This document shows positions 1-10,213 of a DNA stretch of 64,000 nt, one piece after another. A program made the position numbers and the translations under genes. Below the pieces are notes generated by a model. It was given only the letters and a program-made list of their open reading frames with translations, had not been told where the DNA came from and made no database searches. Every line of letters starts with the position of its first letter. Positions within the stretch are counted from its first letter, which is position 1. The stretch is from positions 165,245 to 229,244 of the forward strand of contig CCRI01000013.1 of assembly GCA_000985875.1 (NCBI GenBank). The letters run 5' to 3'. This stretch comes from Neorhizobium galegae bv. officinalis (GTDB taxonomy: Bacteria > Pseudomonadota > Alphaproteobacteria > Rhizobiales > Rhizobiaceae).

Positions 1-22
1 ACCTGGTGGCACCCGCTGCCTC

Positions 23-895
23 TCAGCTTTCGTGCATGACATAGTCGCGCATGACCGTGCCGAGCTTGGCGAGATTGGCTTTCAATTCGTCATAACCGGC
101 GATTTTCTCGCGGGTATTCTCGTCCATGTAGAGTTTGCGGTTGAGTTCGATCTGGATGCTGTGGCGGTTTTTTCCAGGCGAGCTGTAGGCCGAAACCAGC
201 TCGGCCCCCTTGAACGGCACGTTGAGCGACACCGAATAACCGAACCCCTCCAGCGTCTCGACCACCAGTTTCACGAAATCCGGCTCGCTCGACACGCCCT
301 CATAGTCGCCGACCACGATGTCCTTGCGGACGGTGCCGGCCGGATCGGGCGAGAGCACATGGCCGATCGCCGGCATCGAGTGGCAGTTGACGTGATAGAC
401 CTTGCCGAAGGCGGCATGGGTTTCGTCGAGCAGCCGCACCATTTCGCGGTGGTAGGGCCGCCAATAGGTGTCGATACGGTCCTCCAGTTCCTTCACTGTC
501 AACTTGCGACCATACATCGGTGTGTTGCCCCAGGCGTAACGCCAGGTGAGCCCCATGCCGCGGCGGGCCGAGGCGCTGTCGCGCGTCGGATGAGGCCATT
601 CTCCATCGACCATTTCCAGATCGACATCCTTCATCGACCGGTTGAGGTCGAGGAAACTGCGGGGAAAATGGGCGATCAGCAGCGGGGCCCCGATCGAGGG
701 TGCGAAGCCGAAGAGGTCGTCCACATAGGTGTCGGAAGCGGCGCGTACCAGTTCGTCGGAAGCGGTGCGTTCGAAATCCGGCAAGGTCAAGCCGCTATGG
801 GGCGAGTCGAACACCATGGGGATGGCTGGCGCAGTCGGCGGAATGATCTCGAGAACGCCGTCGATCTCGACGGGGGCAAAGGTCAGGTCGGTCAT
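23..895 (-). CDS. N-formylglutamate amidohydrolase family protein
   Basis: A 290-residue cytoplasmic hydrolase of the N-formylglutamate amidohydrolase family, whose characterised members release formate from N-formyl-L-glutamate. Family hallmarks are visible: DSPHSG near residue 30, DLNR around residue 84, VNCHSMP with a candidate metal His, and IQIELNRKLYMDE towards the C-terminus. Length is normal for the family. It is the last gene of a minus-strand operon, 11 bp after the gamma-glutamyltransferase gene, whose enzymes all suggest work on glutamyl or amide compounds. The family call is firm. The substrate is inferred, because many homologues act on other N-acyl amino acids. Confidence 0.88.
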   Translation of the reverse strand: MTDLTFAPVEIDGVLEIIPPTAPAIPMVFDSPHSGLTLPDFERTASDELVRAASDTYVDDLFGFAPSIGAPLLIAHFPRSFLDLNRSMKDVDLEMVDGEWPHPTRDSASARRGMGLTWRYAWGNTPMYGRKLTVKELEDRIDTYWRPYHREMVRLLDETHAAFGKVYHVNCHSMPAIGHVLSPDPAGTVRKDIVVGDYEGVSSEPDFVKLVVETLEGFGYSVSLNVPFKGAELVSAYSSPGKNRHSIQIELNRKLYMDENTREKIAGYDELKANLAKLGTVMRDYVMHES

Positions 896-906
896 AGGAG
901 TCTCGT

Positions 907-2457
907 TCAGGCCGTGGCGGCGTAGGCGGCGGGATAGGTGATGTCGGGCATGCCGATAAAGGCATTGCCGCGCCTGCCGACCATGCCGGGAGCGGCAAAG
1001 GGCCGGGGATAGACGACCGCCGCTGCGGGCTTCACCTTGGCGATCTTTTCAAGCGCTTCGATCTGCTCTGCCGGCATGTCGACATTGACGATGATGTCGC
1101 TATGCGGCCCGGTCGTCATGCGCGGCATGTTCATCGCTTCCTCGATGTCGATGCCCGCATGCAGGATCATGCCGGTGAGCTGGGCAAGCGACGGCACGAT
1201 CTGGTTGCCGCCGGCGGCGCCATAGGCCGCGAACGCACCGCCCTCGTCGGTGATTGCCACCGGGCACATGTTGCTCGGCGCATAGGCATTCGGCGTCAGC
1301 GAGTTGGCGCGTCCAGGCGTCGGGTCGAACCAGGACATGCCGTTGTTCAAGAGAATGCCCGTCGAAGGAGACAGCGCGCGGGCGCCAAACCGGTTGAGCA
1401 GCGTGAAGGTGATCGCCACCATCCGGCCTTCGGAATCCACCGCGTTGACCTGCGTCGTGCTGGTCTTGTTGGTCGTCTCGGCCGGGTTGAGGCGCTTGCG
1501 ATGGGCGCCGAAGCTCTCCCAGAGGGCTTGCGCCATGGCGGTAAAGAAACCAGCGTCGACCGGGCCTTTGCCGCGCTTCCTGTCGAAGTGATCGAGCGCG
1601 TCGAAGAGCCGCTGGCCGGCGCTGGTTTCTCCGGCCACATGAACGGTCTTCCCCTGCAGCGACATGGTCCGGGACGGATAGAGGAGGGGGGCGTAATTGG
1701 CCAGGTCCTCCAGGGTGATGGAACTGCCGCCGGAGTTGAGGTCGGTCACCAGCTTCTCGCCGATCGCGCCGCCATAGAGCGAATCCGGGCCTTCGTTGGC
1801 CAGCTGCTCCAGTGTCTTCGCAAGCTGGTCGAGCGGCAGGGTGGCGCCGGGCTCCGGCGCATGGCCGTTCGGCAGGAAGATCGAACGGGCGCCGGGATCC
1901 AAACCGAGCTCCCCCTCGGCGATCGCGATGGCCAGCGTCGTGTGCCAGTCGACATACATGCCCTTGCGGGCACGATCGATCGCGGGCTGAAGTGCCCGGT
2001 CGAAGCCGATCGTGCCGTAACGGTTCAGGGCTTCGGCAAAGCCGCGCACGCAGCCGGGCACCACGGCGGCGGTGAAGCCGCGGACGTTGCGGTTGTCGAT
2101 CGAAGCGGGATGGCCGATGAAGGTCTTGATGCTCGGATCGGGCTTGTAGAATTCCTCGTCAAAATACGAAGGCACGCGGCCGGTGAATTCGATGACTTCG
2201 ACCTTGCCGTCCGGTTGGGCGACCAGCATGTAGCCGCAGGCGGCAAGGCTGGTCATCCAGGGTTCGACGGTCTGCAGGGTAAAGGCGGCGGTCACCGCAG
2301 CGTCGACGGCATTGCCACCCGCCGACAGGACCGCGGCGCCTGCCTCGGCCGCCGCGTAGTGCTGGGAGGTGACGACGCCACGTTCGCTGACCCCCGCGAT
2401 CTTGCGGTAGACGCCGCGCTCGACGCGCAGGTGATTGTATTGCGGATTTTCCATCAT
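907..2457 (-). CDS. gamma-glutamyltransferase family protein
   Basis: A 516-residue Ntn-hydrolase of the gamma-glutamyltranspeptidase family, which cleaves or transfers gamma-glutamyl groups. The precursor self-cleaves before a Thr that becomes the nucleophile; here the site is the STTQVNAVD segment. Downstream family blocks follow: ITFTLLNRFGA, STGILLNNGMSWFD and AAGGNQIVPSL. No signal peptide is evident, so it is probably cytoplasmic, unlike E. coli Ggt. The reading frame stays open upstream to 2670, but the ATG at 2457 overlaps the stop of the preceding gene (ATGA), which decides the start; an ATG one codon later is also possible. Substrate unknown; operon context suggests an imported gamma-glutamyl compound. 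Confidence 0.88.
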   Translation of the reverse strand: MMENPQYNHLRVERGVYRKIAGVSERGVVTSQHYAAAEAGAAVLSAGGNAVDAAVTAAFTLQTVEPWMTSLAACGYMLVAQPDGKVEVIEFTGRVPSYFDEEFYKPDPSIKTFIGHPASIDNRNVRGFTAAVVPGCVRGFAEALNRYGTIGFDRALQPAIDRARKGMYVDWHTTLAIAIAEGELGLDPGARSIFLPNGHAPEPGATLPLDQLAKTLEQLANEGPDSLYGGAIGEKLVTDLNSGGSSITLEDLANYAPLLYPSRTMSLQGKTVHVAGETSAGQRLFDALDHFDRKRGKGPVDAGFFTAMAQALWESFGAHRKRLNPAETTNKTSTTQVNAVDSEGRMVAITFTLLNRFGARALSPSTGILLNNGMSWFDPTPGRANSLTPNAYAPSNMCPVAITDEGGAFAAYGAAGGNQIVPSLAQLTGMILHAGIDIEEAMNMPRMTTGPHSDIIVNVDMPAEQIEALEKIAKVKPAAAVVYPRPFAAPGMVGRRGNAFIGMPDITYPAAYAATA

Positions 2458-3127
2458 TTCGGCTCCAGCGCGGCGGCAACCAGGCGACTTGCGCCCGACA
2501 GAGCGCCGAGCTTTTCGCCGGCTGCGATCTTGTCCTTGTTGCGGCCCGCGCGTGCCTGTCGTGCAATCGCCTCCTCGACGACTTCCTCCGCCTCGTCGAT
2601 CGGGATCACCACGATGCCGCTCGCATCGGCAACCACGACATCGCCCGGAAGCACCGGAACGTTGCCACACGAGATCGGCAGGTTAAGCGAGCCGCCGAGA
2701 TCGTTGAGCCTGGTGGTGATGCCGGAGACGCCGCGTGACCAGAACGGCAAATCAAGTTCGAGGATTTCCTCGACATCGGTGCAGGGCCCGTCGAGCACAA
2801 CGCCAATGGCCCCCGCCGTCTTGATCGCGAAGGCGACGCCGCCGCCGATGCAGGCATGCCGGTCATCGCCGAGCCGGTCGACCAACAGGAAATCGCCCGG
2901 GCGGATGAAGCCGATCGCGTGGTGCAGGAGGGTAGAGTCGGTCGCCGGGATCGCCACCGTCACCGCCGTGCCGACCAGTGTCCTGCCCGGCTCGACGACC
3001 GGCGCAATCGAATGGTGCACGAAGCCGCGATGGCGGAAATGTCCGATCGTCGCCACTTCGACGCTCTCGAACTTGGCGATGAGTTCCGGATCGAGCTGCT
3101 TCGGCACGTTGCCGATCTGATATTTCT

Positions 3128-3131
<4 letters not shown>
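2454..3131 (-). CDS. RraA/HMG-aldolase-like protein
   Basis: A 225-residue protein of the RraA fold, a family covering 4-hydroxy-4-methyl-2-oxoglutarate/oxaloacetate aldolases and relatives formerly annotated as dimethylmenaquinone methyltransferases. The GDDRHACIGGGVA segment, the following VLDGPCTDVEE block and a GDVVVADASGIVVIP block are the usual fold markers. In aldolase members these hold the divalent metal and pyruvate-enolate site. The ATG at 3131 follows a GGGAGGAAA ribosome site and overlaps the upstream ATPase stop by 4 bp. In this operon it could cleave a branched hydroxy-oxo acid or act on oxaloacetate. The exact reaction is not determinable here. Confidence 0.8.
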
Positions 3132-4776
<1,645 letters not shown>

Positions 4777-4780
<4 letters not shown>

Positions 4781-5616
4781 GATGTCGCCTTTTCCTCTTG
4801 GCGTGAAAAGGCCGTGACCGAGCGCATGTCGCAGCAGCGCAGGTGCTCCACGAAACGGGCGCAGAAGCCGACCAGATGTTCGACCATCTTCTCGCCCTTT
4901 TCGGCGCTGGCCAGCAACGGGTCGCCGCCGAGCATGCCGTCGGCATTCACCTCATGGCAGTTGAGCGGTACATGCACCGGCATGCCCTCGAACTGGACAT
5001 TGTTGACACCGCCGGTCGGCAGGCCGAAGGCCTTTTCACGCACCGAAGGGCGGGCGAGATCCATGCGCATCAGCTCTGGGAAGAGATGCAGGTAGATCGA
5101 GGTCAGCGGATCGCCGCCATGGCCGCGGGCTGCGGCGACTGAGGGACCGTGCAGCTCCTTCCAGAGCGCATCCGGGATCGCCTGCCAGAGATTGATGAAG
5201 GCGACGGAAACCCCGCGCTCGGCGCGGATGCGGCGAAGCGTCTGGTCGAAGAGAGGCGCGTTGCTGGTATGGCCGTTCAGGATCAGGATATGCTCGATGC
5301 CGTGATCGAGGAAAGCGGTGACGGTGTCCTCGACCACGGCCGAGAAGGTCGAGGCCCGGAACTGGATGCCGCCGGGAATGGTCTTGAAGAAATCGGCGTA
5401 GCCGAACGGGATGATCGGCGCGACGATCGCATCGGAGGCTTCCGCCACTTTTGCCGCCACCGCTTCGGTCAGCATGAAATCGCCCATCGGGGCATGGGGT
5501 CCCTGTTCCTCCTGGCTTCCGAAGGGCAGCAGGATGACGGGCTTTTCGGAAAGACGTTCGCGGAACTCCGCGAACGTCATGTCCTTCAGCGCATGCTTGC
5601 GTTTGATGCTCATCAT
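4777..5616 (-). CDS. creatininase-family amidohydrolase, variant metal motif
   Basis: A 279-residue protein of the creatininase/creatinine amidohydrolase fold, a family that hydrolyses cyclic or linear amides using a two-metal centre. The usual GSxEQHGPHLP motif reads GSQEEQGPHAP (residues 33-42), so the expected metal-binding His is Gln38. NGHTSN at 114-119 replaces the common NGHGGN, and HGGD at 166-169 replaces HAGE. The ATG at 5616 overlaps the stop of the binding-protein gene (ATGA); the frame stays open upstream without homology. It sits between binding protein and ATPase genes, so it probably acts on the transported compound. Fold assignment is good, substrate unknown. Confidence 0.82.
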
Positions 5617-7190
5617 ACGAACTTGAAGTAATCGCCGTAGATGCGCATTTCGCCATTCGGCTTGAACTTGAACTCGATGCCGGCGCGGTGAGCGCAGTTG
5701 TAGACGCTCTTCCACATGTAGTAGCCGGGCGTGATGCGCTGCCATTCTTCCGAGAGCGCCAGATAGGCCTTCTTGCGTTCTTCGAAACCGGTCGCCTCAT
5801 CGAACTTTTTGCCGAGTGCGAGAAATTCCGGAGACGGGTCCCAGGTCTTCCAAGTGGCGGTCGAACGCGATGCGGTCGGACCCCAATCGAGCCACAGCGG
5901 CTGGTAGGGATCGCCGGGGATGAAGTCCGAACTCATCGACATGTTCATCATGTGATAGGGGCGGCGATAGACGAGTTCGAAATTGTCGAGGACCTGGGCC
6001 TCGACATTGACGCCGATCTCGCGCCACTGCTCGACCATGATTTCGGCAGCCGCCTCGTAGTTCGGGTAAAACTGGCGAGTGATGTGCCAGAGGAGCTTCT
6101 CTCCCTTGTATTTGGTCTTGGCGACGAGCGCCTTGGCGGCGGCCACGTCATAAGGCAGTTTCACCGGCAGGTTCGGGTCGTAGAATTTGCCGTATTCCTT
6201 GAAATTGAAAGGAACAGCCGGATGCTCGGTCGTGCCGTTGAACAGCGCCTGGACGATCGCGTTCATGTCGATCGCCTGGACCATGGCGTAGCGCAGGTTC
6301 GGATCAACGAGCGGATTGTCAACCGGATCGGGACGCGTGTTGAAGGCGAAGGCCGGATAGTTGTCGGCCAGGACACGCTTCAGCGTCACGCCCTTGTATT
6401 TCTCAAGCGCCGCTTCCTGGTCGGTCGGAATGTTGACGATGAAGTCGAATTCCTTGGAGACGAGGCCGGCCATGCGGGCGGCGAATTCCGGAACGATCTT
6501 CCAGGAGATCTGCTTGACCGGCGGTGGGCCGTCCCAGTAGTCGTCGAAGGCTTCCAGAACCATGATTTCGCCGGAACGGAAGGTCGTCACCTTGTAGGGA
6601 CCGGTGCCGATCGGCTTCTGGCCGAAGGCATCGACGCCGACTTCCATGTAATATTTTTTCGGCACGACGAAGCCGATATAACCGGTGAGCTTGCTCGGCA
6701 TGTTCGGGTCCGGCCGCTCGGTCTCGATCTCGAACGTGTATTTGCCGGTCGCCTCGACGCGCTTGAAGCCGGCGGTAAACGTCTTGCCGCGCGGCTCGAA
6801 GGGCTTTGCGCCCCAGAGCCGTTCGGGCGACAGCGTGAAGACCGCGTCTTCCGCCGTCATCTCGGTGCCGTCATGGAACTTCACGCCCTCACGCAATGTA
6901 AAAGTCCAGACATTGCCCTTCTGCTCCCATTTGGTGGCAAGCTTCGGCGCAAAGATCAGGCCGTTCTCGTCCTTGATGTAGTCGCGGTCGACGAGGTTGT
7001 CGTAGAAATTCGGGAAGATACGGCGCGACGTCGTGGAGATGCCGTTGATCGTCGCCATATTGGCCCAGAGATTGTCGACCGCGATATTGAGCGACGGTCG
7101 CTCGGCGGCATTGGCCTTCGGGAGGCTGCCGACCATCGACAGCGCCCCCGCTCCGAGAATGAGATTTCCTACTTCACGTCTTGTAAACAT
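5613..7190 (-). CDS. peptide-type ABC transporter substrate-binding protein
   Basis: A 525-residue extracytoplasmic binding protein of the DppA/OppA class (SBP family 5). The N-terminus reads TRREVGNLILGAGALSMVG and ends near ANAAE, a Tat-like twin-arginine signal for periplasmic export. Typical blocks include WTFTLREGVKFHDGTEMTAEDAVFT and the FGQKPIGTGPYKV stretch. Start ATG 7190 follows a GGAAGGTGG ribosome site. It captures the substrate for the permeases just upstream in the same operon. Class assignment is strong; the substrate may be a peptide or another amide, given the hydrolase genes that follow. Confidence 0.93.
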   Translation of the reverse strand: MFTRREVGNLILGAGALSMVGSLPKANAAERPSLNIAVDNLWANMATINGISTTSRRIFPNFYDNLVDRDYIKDENGLIFAPKLATKWEQKGNVWTFTLREGVKFHDGTEMTAEDAVFTLSPERLWGAKPFEPRGKTFTAGFKRVEATGKYTFEIETERPDPNMPSKLTGYIGFVVPKKYYMEVGVDAFGQKPIGTGPYKVTTFRSGEIMVLEAFDDYWDGPPPVKQISWKIVPEFAARMAGLVSKEFDFIVNIPTDQEAALEKYKGVTLKRVLADNYPAFAFNTRPDPVDNPLVDPNLRYAMVQAIDMNAIVQALFNGTTEHPAVPFNFKEYGKFYDPNLPVKLPYDVAAAKALVAKTKYKGEKLLWHITRQFYPNYEAAAEIMVEQWREIGVNVEAQVLDNFELVYRRPYHMMNMSMSSDFIPGDPYQPLWLDWGPTASRSTATWKTWDPSPEFLALGKKFDEATGFEERKKAYLALSEEWQRITPGYYMWKSVYNCAHRAGIEFKFKPNGEMRIYGDYFKFV

Positions 7191-7231
7191 CGTTCCACCT
7201 TCCCTTGTTCATTTATGTTCGAACGGCATTT

Positions 7232-8071
7232 TCAGGTTGTTCGGGCACGCAGCATCGGATCGAGGCGGTCACGCAGCCAGTCGCCGACGATGCTCATCGA
7301 AAGCGTGACGAGAAAGATGACCAGGCCGGGCCAGATCGAGATCCACCAGGCGGTCGAGAGATAGTCACGGCCGTCGCCGAGGATCTGACCGAGGCTGGTC
7401 TGCGGCGCCTGGATGCCCAGCCCCAAGAAGCTGAGCGAGGTTTCCAGAAGGATGATCTGCGGGAATGTCAGCGTTACCTGGACGATCAGGGCACTTGCCA
7501 CGTTCGGCAGCACATGCTTGAGGTAGAGCCGGCCGTTGCCGGCGCCGAGCGCGACGATGGCCTTGGCGTAAGGCTGGTTGATCGCCGACAGAACCACGCC
7601 GCGCGAAAGACGAGCGTATTTCTCCCATCCGAACAGGCCCATCAGGATGATGAACAGCGTCATGCTGTTGCCGAAGAAGGCGAGCAGCGTCAGCGTGATG
7701 AGGATGAATGGCAGCGACGCCTGGAAGTCGACCAGCATCATCAGCACTTCCTCGACCCAGCCGCGGAAATGCGCAGAGATGAAGCCGATCAGGGAGCCGA
7801 AGACGGCGCCGATGATCGTGCCGGCAATCGCCACCGAAAGCGACATCTGCAGCCCGGCGATCACCCTTGCCACCATGTCGCGACCGATGCGGTCGGTGCC
7901 GAGCGGGAAGTTTGGATTGCTGCCGCTCATGAAGGCCGGTGGTTTCAGGCGGGCAAGCAGGTTCTGCTGCGACATGCCGTGCGGCGTGAAGATATTGCCG
8001 ACGATCGCAACGAACACGGCGATCACCAGGATGACGACGGCAAAAACGAGAATGGGAGAAATGCGCTTCAT
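7232..8071 (-). CDS. peptide-type ABC transporter permease (DppC-like)
   Basis: A 279-residue inner-membrane permease of the DppC/OppC type. It has an N-terminal membrane segment, a periplasmic stretch with PLGTDRIGRD, and a C-terminal bundle of membrane spans. The cytoplasmic EAA-type loop (GAGNGRLYLKHVLPN) contacts the ATPase. It lies 10 bp downstream of the DppB-like gene and 41 bp upstream of the binding protein gene. It pairs with the 306-residue permease to form the channel. Confidence 0.92.
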   Translation of the reverse strand: MKRISPILVFAVVILVIAVFVAIVGNIFTPHGMSQQNLLARLKPPAFMSGSNPNFPLGTDRIGRDMVARVIAGLQMSLSVAIAGTIIGAVFGSLIGFISAHFRGWVEEVLMMLVDFQASLPFILITLTLLAFFGNSMTLFIILMGLFGWEKYARLSRGVVLSAINQPYAKAIVALGAGNGRLYLKHVLPNVASALIVQVTLTFPQIILLETSLSFLGLGIQAPQTSLGQILGDGRDYLSTAWWISIWPGLVIFLVTLSMSIVGDWLRDRLDPMLRARTT

Positions 8072-8081
8072 CGGCCGGCCC

Positions 8082-9002
8082 TTAATTCTGCACGCGGATG
8101 CGCGGATCGAGAAGGCCGTAGAGCAGGTCGACGACGAGGTTTGCGAGTACCATCGTCACCGCCATGATCAGCACCAACCCCTGCACGACCGCAAGGTCGC
8201 GCGAGGAGACCGCCGTTACCAGAAGGCGCCCGATGCCCGGCCAGGCGAAGACGGTTTCGACGACGATGGCGCCGCCGATCAGTTCGCCGAGATTGAGGCC
8301 GATAATCGTCACGAGCGGGATGCTGGCATTCGGCAGCGCGTGGAAGATGATGCGTTTCCAGTAACCGACGCCCTTGGCGGCGGCGGCGCGGATATAGAGC
8401 TTGTCCAGCACTTCCAGCATCGCCGAGCGGGTGAAGCGGGCGAGCGTGCCGGCCGTGAAGGTCGCAAGCGTGATGGCGGGCATGATCAGGTGCCAGACGG
8501 TGCCGGTGCCGGAACTCGGTAGCCATTGCAGGCTCAGCGAAAAGAGCAGGATCATCAGGATGCCGAGGAAGAAGTTCGGCAGTGCGAAACCGAAGACAGC
8601 GGTCGCCATGATCAGGTTGTCGAAGGTCGAGCCACGCTTGATGGCGGCGATGATACCGGCCGGAACGCCGATCAGGATGGCGCCGATATAGGAGAAGATA
8701 CCGAGGATCAGCGTCCACGGAACCCGTTCGGCGATGATGTCGATGACCTCGCGGCCGTCGCGATAGGAAATGCCGAACTGGCCGGTCGCCATCTGCATGA
8801 CGTAGCGGACATACTGGATCCAGAGCGGATCATCGAGACGCCAGAGCTGGCGGAACTGTTCGACTTCCTCAGGCGTGGCATCGGCGCCGACAAGCGCCAC
8901 GACCGGATCCCCGGACGTTCTCAGCACCACGAATACGAAAGTCACCACGAACCAAAGCGTCAGCACGGTCCGCAAAATTTTTAACACCCAGAAACGCGTC
9001 AT
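8082..9002 (-). CDS. peptide-type ABC transporter permease (DppB-like)
   Basis: A 306-residue inner-membrane permease of the DppB/OppB type and first gene of the minus-strand operon. Features are the N-terminal span, a segment around GDPVVALVGADAT, and the EAA loop RAAAAKGVGYWKRIIFHALPNA. I placed the start at ATG 9002 because a GGAG site lies 5 bp upstream. A TTG at 9041 would add 13 residues but has no ribosome site. The divergent LysR gene begins about 125 bp away. Confidence 0.92.
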   Translation of the reverse strand: MTRFWVLKILRTVLTLWFVVTFVFVVLRTSGDPVVALVGADATPEEVEQFRQLWRLDDPLWIQYVRYVMQMATGQFGISYRDGREVIDIIAERVPWTLILGIFSYIGAILIGVPAGIIAAIKRGSTFDNLIMATAVFGFALPNFFLGILMILLFSLSLQWLPSSGTGTVWHLIMPAITLATFTAGTLARFTRSAMLEVLDKLYIRAAAAKGVGYWKRIIFHALPNASIPLVTIIGLNLGELIGGAIVVETVFAWPGIGRLLVTAVSSRDLAVVQGLVLIMAVTMVLANLVVDLLYGLLDPRIRVQN

Positions 9003-9066
9003 TACGCTCCGTTTCGGAAGCCGAAGCTCCAGCTGTTCCAATTTTATTGTCGTTTTTTTTAAAACT

Positions 9067-9107
9067 AATCACGGGAATAAATTATTATCTATTACAAAAT
9101 CACGGGA
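9067..9107. promoter_or_regulatory. direct repeats in the dpp-type operon/LysR divergent region
   Basis: The 10-mer AATCACGGGA occurs twice, at 9067-9076 and 9098-9107, with starts 31 bp apart (about three helical turns). Both copies sit in the AT-rich gap between the divergent operon and the LysR gene. This spacing on one helix face suits a dimeric or tetrameric regulator. The second copy also supplies the GGGAG nearest the LysR start, so one copy could simply be a ribosome site. A regulatory role is inferred. Confidence 0.35.
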
Positions 9108-9126
9108 GTATTGATATGTTTTGGAT

Positions 9127-10104
9127 ATGAAATACGGCATTGAATTTCGTCACCTCCACTACTTCGCCTGCGTCGCCGAAGAGCTGCATTTCAGCCGCGC
9201 CGCCGACAAGCTCGGCATGGCGCAGGCGCCGCTCAGCCAGCAGATCCGGCAGCTCGAAGATCGCCTCGGCACCAAGCTTTTCCGCCGCACCACCCGACGC
9301 GTGAAGCTGACGCCGGCCGGCGAAATCTTCCTGCGCCACGCCCAGGAAATACTAGGTGGCATCGACAGGGCGGTCACGCATACCCGTTCCATTTCCGGTG
9401 ACGATAGCGGAACGATTTCCGTCAGCGGCGTGCATGTGGCGCTATCGCATGTCCTGCCGCCGGTAATTTCCGACTTTCGAAAACGCTATCCGGCGATGAC
9501 CGTCGACGTGCAGGTGCTCGGTACGGCGCAGCAACTCGAACTGCTCCAGAGCAGCAAGGTTCAGGTGGCCTTCATCCGTCCGACCAACCCGGCAGGTTTC
9601 CTGAAGACCGAACATATCCTGCAGGAGGGTTTCGTGGCGGTACTGCCCAGGGAACATCGGCTGGCGCAGAAGGAAGACCTGACGGTCAAGGATTTCGCCG
9701 GCGAACCCCTCATCACCTATGCCCCGACTGTTGGGGCGAGTTATTACCATGCGATCATGGGCGCATTGCGCCGCGCCGGCGTCTATCCGGTCATCGTGCA
9801 GGAGGTCTCGCATACCCTGGCGATCGGCACGCTGGTGGCGGCCGGAGTGGGGATTGCGATCGCGCCGTCCTGGCTCGCCCACAATCCAAGCCCCTATCTC
9901 GTGTACAGGCGGCTTGACGACATTCCAGCAGAAGTCGAATTGCTCGTCGCCTGGCATGCGGAGGAAAAATCAAAGATCGTGCTCGATTTCGTCGAGACGA
10001 CGCGTCGAATTGCAGCAATGAAGGACGTGAGGACCGCTATCACGTGGCCAGCCCGGTCCATCCCGCCGGCACAATTGGAAACGGTCGACGGACGGTTCGA
10101 CTGA
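9127..10104 (+). CDS. LysR-family transcriptional regulator
   Basis: A LysR-type regulator of about 325 residues. The N-terminal winged HTH is clear (FRHLHYFACVAEELHFSRAADKLGMAQAPLSQQIRQLE), followed by an effector-binding domain of the periplasmic-binding fold. It is divergent from the 9-kb importer/amidohydrolase operon, the usual arrangement for the operon's activator. The start is uncertain: ATG 9127 gives MKYGIEFRHL, while a TTG at 9121 lies closer to the only GGGAG (about 12 bp). Ligand unknown; the operon's substrate is the natural guess. Confidence 0.9.
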   Translation: MKYGIEFRHLHYFACVAEELHFSRAADKLGMAQAPLSQQIRQLEDRLGTKLFRRTTRRVKLTPAGEIFLRHAQEILGGIDRAVTHTRSISGDDSGTISVSGVHVALSHVLPPVISDFRKRYPAMTVDVQVLGTAQQLELLQSSKVQVAFIRPTNPAGFLKTEHILQEGFVAVLPREHRLAQKEDLTVKDFAGEPLITYAPTVGASYYHAIMGALRRAGVYPVIVQEVSHTLAIGTLVAAGVGIAIAPSWLAHNPSPYLVYRRLDDIPAEVELLVAWHAEEKSKIVLDFVETTRRIAAMKDVRTAITWPARSIPPAQLETVDGRFD

Positions 10105-10213
10105 CCGACTTTGACAGGCAAGCGGCGCAGCCGTTAATTGACAGGGAGCCTGAAATCTGGTGCGATTGCGGCGCGGCTTGAGGAGGCTGCGTCATGGAGG
10201 AGGACGATCGGAT

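Noticed and set aside
1102..3120. Long plus-strand open frame of 672 codons opposite the GGT and RraA genes
   Set aside because: It is arginine- and histidine-rich with no domain and lies antisense to two recognised enzymes; a high-GC shadow frame.
5688..7364. Plus-strand open frame of 558 codons opposite a binding-protein gene
   Set aside because: Shadow of the minus-strand binding protein, whose family match is unambiguous.
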